DNA of 17,691 bases from Chloroflexota bacterium (lineage in GTDB: Bacteria; Chloroflexota; Limnocylindria; Limnocylindrales; CSP1-4). Every line of letters begins with the position of its first letter. Position 1 is the first letter of the stretch. Positions 6,032 to 14,400 of the stretch are shown here, piece by piece. The position numbers and the translations under genes were made by a program. The notes under the pieces are model-generated. The model made no database searches and was not told where the DNA came from. It saw nothing but the letters and a program-made list of their open reading frames with translations. Location: the NCBI GenBank assembly GCA_017881985.1, contig JADGQH010000032.1:1-17691 (forward strand), in the 5' to 3' direction.

Positions 6032-6057
6032 GGACGGTCGCCGGGCGGTGACCGTCC
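6032..6057. other. 8-bp hairpin enclosing the permease start codon
   Basis: GGACGGTC (6032-6039) and GACCGTCC (6050-6057) form a perfect stem with a 10-nt loop. The GTG start at 6048 straddles the loop and the 3' arm. No Shine-Dalgarno is visible apart from the GGGCGG in the loop. It could limit translation relative to rpsR or act as a weak terminator. Confidence 0.4.
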
Positions 6058-6881
6058 TGCTCCTCCTCGCGGGCGGTGGCTTCGGGGCGGGGGTCTTCGG
6101 GTCCCTGCTCGGCCTTGGGGGCGGGATTCTCATCGTCCCACTGCTCACGTTCGGCTTCGGGCTGGACTTCCGCGCGGCGGTCGGGGTGAGCCTCGTCTGC
6201 GTGATCGTGACGAGCAGCGCCGCCGCCGGCGTCTACCTGGAGCGCCACCTCGCCAACCTGCGCCTGGGGATGCTCCTGGAGGTGTTCACCGCGTCGGGGG
6301 CGCTCATCGGCGGCCTCATCGCCTTCCTCCTCCCGGATCGGGTGCTCGCCGGCCTGTTCGCGCTCCTGCTCGTCTACACGGCCGTCACGATGCTGCGACG
6401 ACGTGCAACCTCGACGGGCGACGCCAGTCCCTCCATCGAGAACCCGGACGACGCGGCCGGCGCGGCGCCGGCGCCCGGCTCCTTCCGGGCCGCCCTGGCT
6501 GGGCCGGGGTACCGCCCGGTCCGGCTCGGGGCGGGGATCGGGGGGAGCGTCTTTGCCGGGCTCGTCTCGGCGCTGCTCGGCGTCGGCGGCGGCATCGTCA
6601 AGGTGCCGCTCATGCATCTCGTCATGCGCGTCCCCCTCAAGGTCGCAACCGCCACCAGCAACCTGATGATCGGGGTGACGGCATCGGCGTCCGCGATCGT
6701 CTACCTGCTGCGGGACGGGATCAATCCGCTGGTCGCCGGCCCGACGGCGGTCGGGGTCTTCGCGGGCGCGATGGTCGGCTCCCGGGTGGCCCAGCGGATC
6801 GACGTTCGCCTCCTGCGTCTCCTCTTCGTGGCGGTCCTTGCCCTGACGGCCGTCCAGATGACCCTGCGGGCCATCGGATGA
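6048..6881 (+). CDS. TauE/SafE family sulfite/anion permease
   Basis: The gene encodes 277 residues starting at GTG. It is a polytopic membrane protein with about eight helices in two homologous halves. Each half carries the family motif: LLGLGGGILIVPLL (20-33) and LLGVGGGIVKVPLM (176-189). A polar loop with Ser/Asp/Ala/Pro (about 116-150) joins the halves. TauE/SafE (DUF81) members export sulfite, sulfoacetate or related organosulfur anions; substrate cannot be told from sequence. The stop overlaps the next start in ATGA, and the DUF1634 partner is a frequent neighbour of this family, supporting a functional pair. Confidence 0.9.
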   Translation: MTVLLLLAGGGFGAGVFGSLLGLGGGILIVPLLTFGFGLDFRAAVGVSLVCVIVTSSAAAGVYLERHLANLRLGMLLEVFTASGALIGGLIAFLLPDRVLAGLFALLLVYTAVTMLRRRATSTGDASPSIENPDDAAGAAPAPGSFRAALAGPGYRPVRLGAGIGGSVFAGLVSALLGVGGGIVKVPLMHLVMRVPLKVATATSNLMIGVTASASAIVYLLRDGINPLVAGPTAVGVFAGAMVGSRVAQRIDVRLLRLLFVAVLALTAVQMTLRAIG

Positions 6882-7285
6882 CGGCCCCGGTGACGGCGTC
6901 GGGCGCGAGCAGCGCCGGCACCGCCGCGTCGCGCTCCGCCCGCGTGGACCGGTCGATCGCACGCATCCTCCGGGCGGGCACGCTCGTGAGCATCGGGCTC
7001 CTCGCGGTCGGCGTGGCCCTGCTCGCGATCGCGGGCGGATCTCCCCTCGAGCGGACCCTGCCTGGCCTCGATCCGGCGCGAATCCCGGCCGACATCCTCG
7101 CTCTCCGGCCGGAGGGATTCCTCTGGCTGGGTCTCCTGGCGACGCTGGCAACCCCGCTCCTGCGGGTTGCCGCCGCGGTCGTCGGCTTCCTGGGCGCGGG
7201 TGAGCGCCGGATGGCCGGGCTCGGGGTCGCCGTGCTGATCGTCATCGCGCTCGCCGTCGTCGTCGCGCAGCGACCGGCGGCGTAG
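6878..7285 (+). CDS. DUF1634 membrane protein, partner of TauE/SafE permease
   Basis: The gene encodes 135 residues from an ATG sharing 4 nt with the preceding stop. Helices lie at about 33-53, 80-105 and 113-130. The short N-terminal RVDRSIARILRAGTLVSIGLLAVGV and the C-terminal RMAGLGVAVLIVIALAV follow the DUF1634 pattern. This small family has no defined biochemical role but is repeatedly encoded next to TauE/SafE permeases, so an accessory or regulatory subunit is likely. The gene is separated from the next by 2 bp. Confidence 0.8.
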   Translation: MTAPVTASGASSAGTAASRSARVDRSIARILRAGTLVSIGLLAVGVALLAIAGGSPLERTLPGLDPARIPADILALRPEGFLWLGLLATLATPLLRVAAAVVGFLGAGERRMAGLGVAVLIVIALAVVVAQRPAA

Positions 7286-7287
7286 CC

Positions 7288-8334
7288 ATGGACCTCGTCA
7301 TCCTCGGCATCGCGCTCGTCGTGATCCTCCTCGGGGCGGAGCTCTTCACCAACGGCATCGAGTGGTTCGGTCGCAAGCTGGACCTCGCGGAGGGCGCCGT
7401 GGGGTCCGTCCTCGCGGCCGTCGGGACCGCCCTGCCCGAGACCATGATCCCGTTCGTCGCGATCGTCTTCGGCGGCGGCAGCGCAGCCGCGGAGGTCGGC
7501 GTCGGGGCAGTGCTCGGCGCGCCGTTCATGCTCGCCACGCTCGCCATGTTCGTGACGGGGATCGCGATCCTCGTCTTTCGCCGCCGGCGGCGCCAGGGAA
7601 TCGAGGTCATGGTCGACCAGCGAGTCCTCCTCCACGACCTGCGCTGGTTCGGGATGGGCTACGGGCTGGCGATCGGCGCTGCCTTCCTGCCGCCCGGCTC
7701 CGAGCTCGCCAAGGTCGGGGTTGCCATCGTCCTGCTCGCGCTCTACGGCTGGTACGTGCGGGGCCACCTCCGGGCCGAGGCCGGCGAGCACGACGAGGAC
7801 CTCGCGCCCCTCCGGCTCCGGCACCTCGATCGCGGGCGCGGCCACCACACGGTGCCCCGGCTTCGCGTGGTGGGCGTCCAGGTGCTGCTGTCACTCGGCT
7901 GCATTGTCGTGGGCGCCGTCTTCTTCGTGGGTGCCGTGCAGGAGCTCGCGGCCTCGCTCGGTGTCGGCTCGGCGCTCCTGGCGCTCGTCATCGCTCCCAT
8001 CGCGACCGAGCTTCCGGAGAAGTTCAACAGCGTGATCTGGGTCCGGCAGGGGAAGGACACCCTGGCCCTCGGCAACATCACCGGGGCGATGGTCTTCCAG
8101 AGCGCGATCCCGACCTCGGTCGCCCTGCTCTTCGCCCCGGCGGCCTGGACGATCGGGGCCGAGTCGCAGCTCAGCTTCCTGTCGGCGGGGATCGCGATCC
8201 TCTCGATCCTGGTCATCTTCGTGCCGCTCCGCCTGCGGGGCCTTCTCACGGGTCGGGGCCTCGCCGTCGGCGGCATCTTCTACGTCGGCTACCTCGTGCT
8301 CGTGATCCGGGCGCTCGCCGAGTCCGCCGCCTGA
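7288..8334 (+). CDS. CaCA-superfamily cation (Na+/Ca2+-type) antiporter
   Basis: The gene encodes 348 residues, with about ten to eleven helices. Alpha-repeat 1 contains GSVLAAVGTALPETMIP (39-55), where Glu51 is the expected cation ligand, followed by VGVGAVLGAPFML. Alpha-repeat 2 contains IAPIATELPEKFNSVIW (235-251) with Glu241 and Glu244, then LALGNITGAMVFQSAIP. A cytosolic stretch rich in Arg, His and Asp/Glu (about 150-185) separates the halves and could be regulatory. Family members exchange Ca2+ or other cations for Na+, K+ or H+; the ion is not determined. It is the last gene of the permease operon. An acidic Glu in place of Ser in the second motif (ATELPE rather than GTSLPE) is a variation worth noting. 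Confidence 0.88.
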   Translation: MDLVILGIALVVILLGAELFTNGIEWFGRKLDLAEGAVGSVLAAVGTALPETMIPFVAIVFGGGSAAAEVGVGAVLGAPFMLATLAMFVTGIAILVFRRRRRQGIEVMVDQRVLLHDLRWFGMGYGLAIGAAFLPPGSELAKVGVAIVLLALYGWYVRGHLRAEAGEHDEDLAPLRLRHLDRGRGHHTVPRLRVVGVQVLLSLGCIVVGAVFFVGAVQELAASLGVGSALLALVIAPIATELPEKFNSVIWVRQGKDTLALGNITGAMVFQSAIPTSVALLFAPAAWTIGAESQLSFLSAGIAILSILVIFVPLRLRGLLTGRGLAVGGIFYVGYLVLVIRALAESAA

Positions 8335-8378
8335 CCCCGCCGATGGGCCGTCCCGACGGGCGCCGACGGAACGGACGG

Positions 8379-8384
8379 TATACT
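8379..8384 (+). promoter_or_regulatory. candidate -10 of ilvE
   Basis: TATACT in ACGGTATACTCGGG is the closest match to the sigma-70 -10 consensus noted at a gene start in the window. It lies 59 bp before the ilvE start, in the gap after the antiporter gene. No clear -35 is seen. Confidence 0.55.
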
Positions 8385-8386
8385 CG

Positions 8387-8429
8387 GGAGCGTCCGCGAG
8401 CCCGCCGGGCCACCGCGGGACCACGCTCC
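8387..8429 (+). promoter_or_regulatory. three-tier leader hairpin upstream of ilvE
   Basis: GGAGCGT (8387-8393) pairs with ACGCTCC (8423-8429), CCGCG (8394-8398) with CGCGG (8414-8418), and GCCC (8400-8403) with GGGC (8407-8410) around a GCC loop. A 4-nt bulge lies at 8419-8422. The 3' arm touches the CCAGGAG Shine-Dalgarno (8428-8434). A start site about 7 nt after the -10 would trim the outer pairs. Confidence 0.4.
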
Positions 8430-8443
8430 AGGAGCCCGATCGG

Positions 8444-9430
8444 ATGATCACCGAGAAGCCCGCCGCCGTGGCGGCGCCCGCCACGAGGGCCGCCGGCGAG
8501 CCTGCCGACCTCGCCACCCTTGTCTGCCTGTTCGAGGGCCGCTACGTCCCGCTCGCCGAGGCGAACGTCAGCATCATGACCCACGCGTTCATGTACGGGA
8601 CCGCCGTCTTCGAGGGGATCCGGGCCTACTGGAACGCCGACCAGGGGCAGCTCTACGCGCTCAAGGTTCGCGAGCACATGGAGCGGATCCGCAACTCCTG
8701 CAAGATCATGCTCATGGACGACGTGCCGTCGGTCGAGCAGCTGGCATCAGAGGTCGTGGAGGTCCTGCGGCGGAACGCGTTCCGCGAGGATGCCTACATC
8801 CGGCCGTCGTTCTACAAGAGCACGCAGGCGATCGGGGTCAAGCTCCACGGCCTCGAGCATCGCTACTACATCCTGGCGCTCCCGTTCGGCGACTACGTCG
8901 ACACCAACGTCGGCGTCAGGATCGGGACGGTCTCCTGGCGGCGGACGTCCGACCCGGCGATTCCCTCGCGGGCGAAGATCGTCGGCTCGTACGTGAACCC
9001 GGCCTTCAGCAAGAGCGAGGCGATGCTCAACGGCTTCGACGAGGCGCTGGTCCTCTCCGACGACGGCCACGTCTCCGAGGGCTCCGCGGAGAACATCTTC
9101 GTCGTGCGCGACGGCATCCTCGTCACGCCGCCGGTCTCCGACGACATCCTGGAGGGGATCACCCGGGCCGGGATCATGGAGATCTGCTCGGACCTCGGGC
9201 TCCGCGTCATGGAACGCTCGATCGACCGGTCCGAGGTCTACGTGGCGGACGAGGCGTTCTTCTGCGGAACCGGCGCCCAGATCAGCCCGATCATCGAGGT
9301 CGACCACCGGAAGGTGGGTTCGGGCGGCGTGGGTCCGATCACGGCGCGGGTCAAGGATCGCTACTTCGAGATCGTTCGCGGCAACGTCCCGGCCTACCGG
9401 CACTGGGTCACGCCCATCTATCCGGGCTGA
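8444..9430 (+). CDS. ilvE: branched-chain amino acid aminotransferase
   Basis: The gene encodes 328 residues; the ATG has CCAGGAG 9 nt upstream. It is a fold-type IV PLP aminotransferase that interconverts Leu, Ile and Val with their 2-keto acids using glutamate. THAFMYGTAVFEGIRAY (46-62) is the substrate-pocket block. Lys178 in SRAKIVGSYVN is the Schiff-base lysine. SEGSAENIFVV (211-221) and FFCGTGAQISPI carry the cofactor phosphate and Glu ligands. About 20 extra Ala-rich residues precede the fold. It is monocistronic, with its own -10 and a structured leader, and it converges on the LCP gene. D-amino-acid or aminodeoxychorismate activities of the fold type are unlikely given the BCAT-type motifs. 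Confidence 0.95.
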   Translation: MITEKPAAVAAPATRAAGEPADLATLVCLFEGRYVPLAEANVSIMTHAFMYGTAVFEGIRAYWNADQGQLYALKVREHMERIRNSCKIMLMDDVPSVEQLASEVVEVLRRNAFREDAYIRPSFYKSTQAIGVKLHGLEHRYYILALPFGDYVDTNVGVRIGTVSWRRTSDPAIPSRAKIVGSYVNPAFSKSEAMLNGFDEALVLSDDGHVSEGSAENIFVVRDGILVTPPVSDDILEGITRAGIMEICSDLGLRVMERSIDRSEVYVADEAFFCGTGAQISPIIEVDHRKVGSGGVGPITARVKDRYFEIVRGNVPAYRHWVTPIYPG

Positions 9431-9436
9431 GCGGTC

Positions 9437-9452
9437 GCGCCCCGTCGGGCGC
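9437..9452. terminator. ilvE downstream hairpin
   Basis: GCGCCC (9437-9442) and GGGCGC (9447-9452) form a 6-bp stem with a CGTC loop, 7 nt after the ilvE stop. It has no T-tract. Confidence 0.45.
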
Positions 9453-9473
9453 ACTGGACGGGCGGGCAACGTT

Positions 9474-9497
9474 GCGCGCCGACGCCGACGGGCGCGC
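9474..9497. terminator. LCP-gene downstream hairpin
   Basis: GCGCGCC (9474-9480) and GGCGCGC (9491-9497) form a 7-bp stem with a 10-nt loop, 7 nt beyond the minus-strand LCP stop at 9504. With the neighbouring ilvE hairpin it makes a two-hairpin convergent terminator region. Confidence 0.45.
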
Positions 9498-9503
9498 CCC
9501 GGG

Positions 9504-11297
9504 TCAGGGGATGGCGGGCGCCTCGAGCGTCGGCGTCCCGGTGCCCGTCGTCACGATGACGTCGACCTTGACCGCGGGGTCGGTCACCGGCACGACCGCG
9601 ACGCCGAAGACGTCCTTGAGCAGGGCGAGCGTCAGCGGCATCTTCGCCCCGGCGCCGTTGTAGACCCGGACGATCGTGTCGGCCGGGACGCTTCCCGCCG
9701 GCGGCCGCTGGTTGGGCGCGGATGCTGCCACGCCCCGGAAGTCGAGGTAGCCCGCCACGGCGGCTGCCGTCCCGATCGCGCCCGTCCCGTTGAGGACCCA
9801 GACACGGGCGCCTTCCTGGGCGACCGACTGCCGCTGGGCTTCAACGCGCGGGTCGAAGTCGAACGCGCTGCCCACGGCGGCCCGGATGCGCGGGACGTTC
9901 GGGCTCAGCGTGTAGATGCCGCCGGGGTACCCCTCGATCCCGTAGTACGGCGGGGAGAAGACGAACGACCGGATGTTTCCGATGTCGATCCGGCTGGCGA
10001 GGTCGATCAGCTGCGGGAGCTTGGCGATCGGGAAGTCCGTCTTGACGGCCCGCGAGGTGCTCTGGACGAGATCGGGCAGGCGCTGGATCAGGGTGGCGAA
10101 GTCTGCCTGCTGGCGCAGGGACAGGAGGACGCGCTGCTGCCGCGAGGCGCGGTCGAAGTCGCTCGAGCCGTGGCGCGAGCGAGCGTAGATCAGCGCCTGG
10201 GTGCCGGTCATGTGCTGGACCCCGGTCTGGATGTAGACCCGGAGCGTGCCCTTGTCGCCGGGGTAGTAGTCGTCGACGACCGGCACCTGGACGTTCACCG
10301 TGACGCCACCGAGCGCGTCCACGACGGTCTTGAAGCCGGTGAAGTCGACCTCGACGAAGTAGCTGATCGGGATCCCGTACAGGTACCCGAGCGTGTCCTT
10401 GAGCGTTTCGTACCCGCCCCCGGGGAACAGGTCGGGCCGTGCCCGCGCCTGCAGGAAGAGGGAGTTGATCTTGAGGTTGAACGTCGCACCGAAGGTCGAG
10501 CGGGCCGGGATCGGCGGCAGCGGGACGCCCACGGTGTCACGCGGGAGGCTGAACATCGCGACCTGGTGGGAGGCGGGGTCGATGCTCGCCACGATCAGGG
10601 TGTCCGTGTTCCAGGTCCCCTCGGCGGGCCGCTTGTCCGTCCCGATGAGGAGCACGTTGAGGCGTCCGGTGCCGTTCCACGGGACGAGGGACGGCGCCGC
10701 GCTCGCCCCGGCCCCCGCGTCGGTCTGCGACGGCTCCGGGCTGGCCGTGGCGCCGGCGGCTTCGGTCGCGCCCGGTGCCGGCGAAGCGCCGGTCCCCGCG
10801 CCGGTGTCGGTCGGATTGAAGATGTTCTGGACCGCGGTGAGGGCCTGGATGTCGTAGTACGCCACGGCTGCGTGGGCGCCGCCCATCACGAGGACCACCG
10901 CTAGGAGGCCCGCCAGCGAGACGGGGGCAAGGCTCGCACGGGCAGGCCCGAGACGGCCGGCCCCGCCGTCCGACACGCGGTTCAGGTAGCGGACGACCCG
11001 GTGGGCGTCGACCGCGGCGACGATCCGGTACCCATACGCGACAACGTTCCCGACCAGGATCGCGATGAGGACCGGGGGCTGCAGGGCAACGCCGAGGACC
11101 TCGATGTTGTAGCTGATCATGGCGCCGGCGAGGAGGGCAAGGAGCAGGAAGGGGGCTGCCGCGAACGCAACCGCCCGGTACCACGCGCGGGCATAGGCGT
11201 GGCCGAGCCCGGGGAAAATAAGACTGAGGAAGGCCGCCGTGAACGCGGATCGTGCTCGCGGGCGTACCCGCGGGCGTGCTTCCTGCTGCTGCTGCAT
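9504..11297 (-). CDS. LytR-CpsA-Psr (LCP) family protein with LytR_C domain
   Basis: The gene encodes 597 residues. The ATG at 11297 lies about 7 nt after a TATCCT -10, implying a leaderless mRNA; an open extension to 11420 crosses the divergent promoter and is rejected. The N-terminus has SLIFPGLGHAYARAW and about three to four helices (20-60, 72-93, 125-146), more than the single anchor of a typical LCP protein. A Thr/Gly/Ala/Pro linker (about 162-207) follows. The LCP domain spans about 213-410: LLIGTDKR, Asp232 in NTDTLIVAS, Arg253 in SLPRDT, and RSRHGSSDFDRASRQQRVL with Arg373, Arg375 and Asp382. Residues about 500-597 match LytR_C (VWVLNGTGAIG; VRVYNGAGAKMP). LCP enzymes transfer undecaprenyl-linked glycopolymers onto peptidoglycan or other acceptors outside the membrane. 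Confidence 0.92.
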   Translation of the reverse strand: MQQQQEARPRVRPRARSAFTAAFLSLIFPGLGHAYARAWYRAVAFAAAPFLLLALLAGAMISYNIEVLGVALQPPVLIAILVGNVVAYGYRIVAAVDAHRVVRYLNRVSDGGAGRLGPARASLAPVSLAGLLAVVLVMGGAHAAVAYYDIQALTAVQNIFNPTDTGAGTGASPAPGATEAAGATASPEPSQTDAGAGASAAPSLVPWNGTGRLNVLLIGTDKRPAEGTWNTDTLIVASIDPASHQVAMFSLPRDTVGVPLPPIPARSTFGATFNLKINSLFLQARARPDLFPGGGYETLKDTLGYLYGIPISYFVEVDFTGFKTVVDALGGVTVNVQVPVVDDYYPGDKGTLRVYIQTGVQHMTGTQALIYARSRHGSSDFDRASRQQRVLLSLRQQADFATLIQRLPDLVQSTSRAVKTDFPIAKLPQLIDLASRIDIGNIRSFVFSPPYYGIEGYPGGIYTLSPNVPRIRAAVGSAFDFDPRVEAQRQSVAQEGARVWVLNGTGAIGTAAAVAGYLDFRGVAASAPNQRPPAGSVPADTIVRVYNGAGAKMPLTLALLKDVFGVAVVPVTDPAVKVDVIVTTGTGTPTLEAPAIP

Positions 11298-11303
11298 CGC
11301 GGG

Positions 11304-11310
11304 TAGGATA
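11304..11310. promoter_or_regulatory. overlapping divergent -10 elements for the LCP gene and ileS
   Basis: The 7-bp block TAGGATA reads TAGGAT on the plus strand (11304-11309, toward ileS) and TATCCT on the minus strand (11310-11305, toward the LCP gene). If both are used, RNA polymerase cannot occupy them together. The ileS leader would be about 95 nt; the LCP mRNA would have none. Confidence 0.4.
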
Positions 11311-11341
11311 CGGGAACCTCCGTGGGGCGTGTCCGAGGCCC

Positions 11342-11367
11342 TGTGGCGGCCCGTTCGGGCCGTCACA
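11342..11367 (+). promoter_or_regulatory. strong hairpin in the ileS leader
   Basis: The 11 bases at 11342-11352 (TGTGGCGGCCC) pair with 11357-11366/7 (GGGCCGTCACA) in an 11-bp stem with one G-U pair and a GTTC tetraloop. It lies in the predicted 5' UTR, 43 nt before the ATG. The T-box signature (TGG-ACCGCG) is not present in the leader. Confidence 0.45.
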
Positions 11368-11410
11368 CGACGCTCGCGCCCCCGGCCCAGAGACCCGCTT
11401 CCGAGGCCAG

Positions 11411-14400
11411 ATGTTCGCACCCGTCGCCAGCAAGCCCGACCTCGTTGCCCAGGAGCACGAGATCCTCGCCCTCTGGCGCGAGCGCCGGACGTTCGCCCGT
11501 CTGCGCGCCCAGAACGCCGGCGGGCCGCGCTGGAGCTTCCTCGACGGGCCGATCACGGCCAACAACCCGATGGGCGTGCACCACGCCTGGGGTCGCACCT
11601 ACAAGGATGTCTTCCAGCGGTTCCACGCCATGCGCGGCGAGGACCAGCGCTGGCAGAACGGCTTCGACTGCCAGGGCCTGTGGGTGGAGGTCAACGTCGA
11701 GCGCGACCTCGGCTTCACGTCGAAGCGCGATATCGAGGAGCACGGGATCGCGGAGTTCGTGCGTCTCTGCAAGCAGCGCGTGCTCACGTTCGCGGCGCGC
11801 CAGACGGAGCAGTCGATCCGGCTCGGCTACTGGATGGACTGGAACGATCCGGACGAGCTGCGCCGGCTGCGCGACCTGCTGGGCGCGGATCCGGCAACCG
11901 AGGCGACGCTCAGCGGACCGCAGGGACCCGTCACCGACCGCGTGGAGATGCTGGTCGGCCGGCTCGGGATGCCGGAGCTCGGCGGCTCGTACTTCACCTT
12001 CAGCAACGAGAACAACGACCTGATCTGGGGCTTCCTCGCAGAGTGCCACCGGCGCGGCTGGCTCTACAAGGGCCACGACACGATGCCGTGGTGCGCGCGC
12101 TGCGGAACCGGGATCAGCCAGCACGAGATGACCGAGGGGTACGCCGACCGCACCGACCCGGGGCTGACCGTCCGCCTGCCGCTCCTCGATCGGCCGGGCG
12201 AGGCGCTCCTGGCCTGGACCACGACGCCCTGGACCCTCACCTCGAATGTGGCCGCCGCGGTCGGCCCCGAGCTTCGCTACGTGAAGGTGCGCCAGGGCGA
12301 GAGCCTCCTCTGGCTTGGACGGGGGACGCTGCGCCAGGCGCTCGTCGGGCCGTTCGAGATCCTGGAGGAGCGACCGGGCTCCGACCTCGTGGGCTGGCGC
12401 TATCGCGGCCCGTTCGACGACCTGCCGGCCGTCCGGGCGGCCTTCGCGGGTCGCCGCCCCGAGGACGGCCCATACGAGCACCGGGTGATCCCCTGGGACG
12501 AGGTCGGCGAGGACGAGGGAACCGGGATCGTCCACATCGCGCCCGGGTGCGGCGCCGAAGACTTCGCCCTCGGGAAGGCGCTCGGGCTGCCGATGCTCGC
12601 GCCGCTCGACGAGAGCGGGATCTTCATCGAGGGCTTCGGCTTCCTGGCCGGGCGCGACGTCCGCGACAGCGCCGACCCGGTCGTGGAGCACCTCAGGCAT
12701 CACGGGCTGTTCTACCGGCTCGAGCCGATCGTCCATCGCTACCCGCACTGCTGGCGTTGCGGCACGCCGCTCGTCTTCCGCCTCGTGGACGAGTGGTTCG
12801 TGAGCATGGGCCCGGTCTACGACGTGCCGCGCGACCAGCTCTCGAAGGAGCAGGTGGACGCGAGCCTGCGCTACCAGATCATGGACGTGGTGGACCGGAT
12901 CCGGTGGCTGCCGTCCTTCGGGTACGAGCGGGAGCTCGACTGGCTCCTCAACATGCACGACTGGATGATCAGCAAGAAGCGCTACTGGGGGCTGGCCCTG
13001 CCGATCTACGACTGCGCGGCCTGCGGGACGTTCGACGTCGTCGGCGGCCGGGAGGAGCTGCGTGCCCGGGCCGTGGACGGCTGGGACCAGCTCGAGGGGC
13101 ACACCTCCCATCGCCCCTACGTGGACGCGGTCCGGATCGCGTGTCGGAACTGCGGGGCGCCGGTGTCGAGGATCCTGGACGTGGGAAACCCCTGGCTCGA
13201 CGCCGGGATCGTTCCGTTCTCCACGCTCCACTACCGTGAGGACCCGGCGTTCTGGCAGGACTGGTTCCCGGCGGACTTCGTGACAGAGAGCTTCCCCGGC
13301 CAGTTCCGGAACTGGTTCTACTCGATGCTCGCGATGAGCACCGTCCTCCGCCGCGAGGCGCCCTTCACCACGATCTTCGGCTACGCGACGCTCTTCGGCG
13401 AGGACGGCCGCCCCATGCACAAGAGCTGGGGCAACGCCATCGAGTTCGACGAGGCGGCCGAGCGGATGGGCGTCGACGTGATGCGCTGGATGTACGCCAA
13501 GGCGCGTCCCGACGACAACATCCTCTTCGGCTGGCACGCGGCGGACGAGGCGCGCCGCGAGCTGCTCGTCCTCTGGAACGTCTACGCGTTCCTCGTCACC
13601 TACGCGCGGCTGGCGGGCTGGTCGCCGGGTGCCGACGCGGCGACCGCTCCGGACCCGACCAGCGTCGCCGGCCGGCCGCCGCTCGACCGCTGGATCCTCT
13701 CGCGCCTGGCCGGCGTCGCCGCCCGCGTCGAGGATCGCCTTGCCAACTACGACCCGGACGCCGCCGCGAGCACGATCTCGGGCTTCATCGACGATCTCTC
13801 GACCTGGTATCTCCGGCGGAATCGGAAGCGCTTCTCGCGCTCGGAGGACCCGGCCGACCGCGATGCAGCGTTCGCGACGCTGCACGCGACGCTCGGCGGG
13901 CTGGTGCGGGTGATGGCGCCGCTCCTGCCGTTCCTGACCGAGGCGATCCACCAGAACCTCGTCGTGGCGGCTGGCCTGGACGCTCCCGAGAGCGTCCACC
14001 TCACCCGCTGGCCCGCGGCGGAGCTCGCTCCGCTCCGGGACCCGGCCCTCGAGGCCGCGACCGCCCATGCCCAGCGCGCGGTCGAGCTGGCTCGCACGCT
14101 CCGCTCGCAGGCCGGGCTGAAGACGCGCCAGCCCCTCGCGCGGCTGTGGATCGCGCTCCCCGGCGTCGCCCACCCGGACCTCGATGCGCTCCTCGAGGTC
14201 ATTGCCGACGAGGTCAACGTCAAGGAGGTCATCCGGATCGGGGACGAGTCGGAGCTCGTGGAGCGGCGCGTCAAGCCGCTCCTGCCCCTGATCGGCCGGA
14301 AGCTCGGGGCGGTGATCCCCGCGGTCATGGCCGCCGCGCGCGAGGGCGCGTTCGAGATTCGCCCCGACGGCAGCGTTGCCCTCGCGGGCGTCGTCCTGGC

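Noticed and set aside
3447..7151. 1234-codon open frame on the minus strand
   Set aside because: It runs antisense through rpsF, ssb, rpsR and the permease genes and partly out of frame with cpaE. Its composition is Arg/Pro/Asp-rich with no domain. It is a GC-driven shadow.
11252..11410. N-terminal extension of IleRS from 11252
   Set aside because: It would cross the start of the divergent LCP gene, both -10 elements and the leader hairpin, and its residues do not resemble IleRS; MFAPV at 11411 fits better.
11310..11410. T-box riboswitch before ileS
   Set aside because: The conserved T-box core (TGG-ACCGCG) and a specifier-loop arm could not be found in the short leader.
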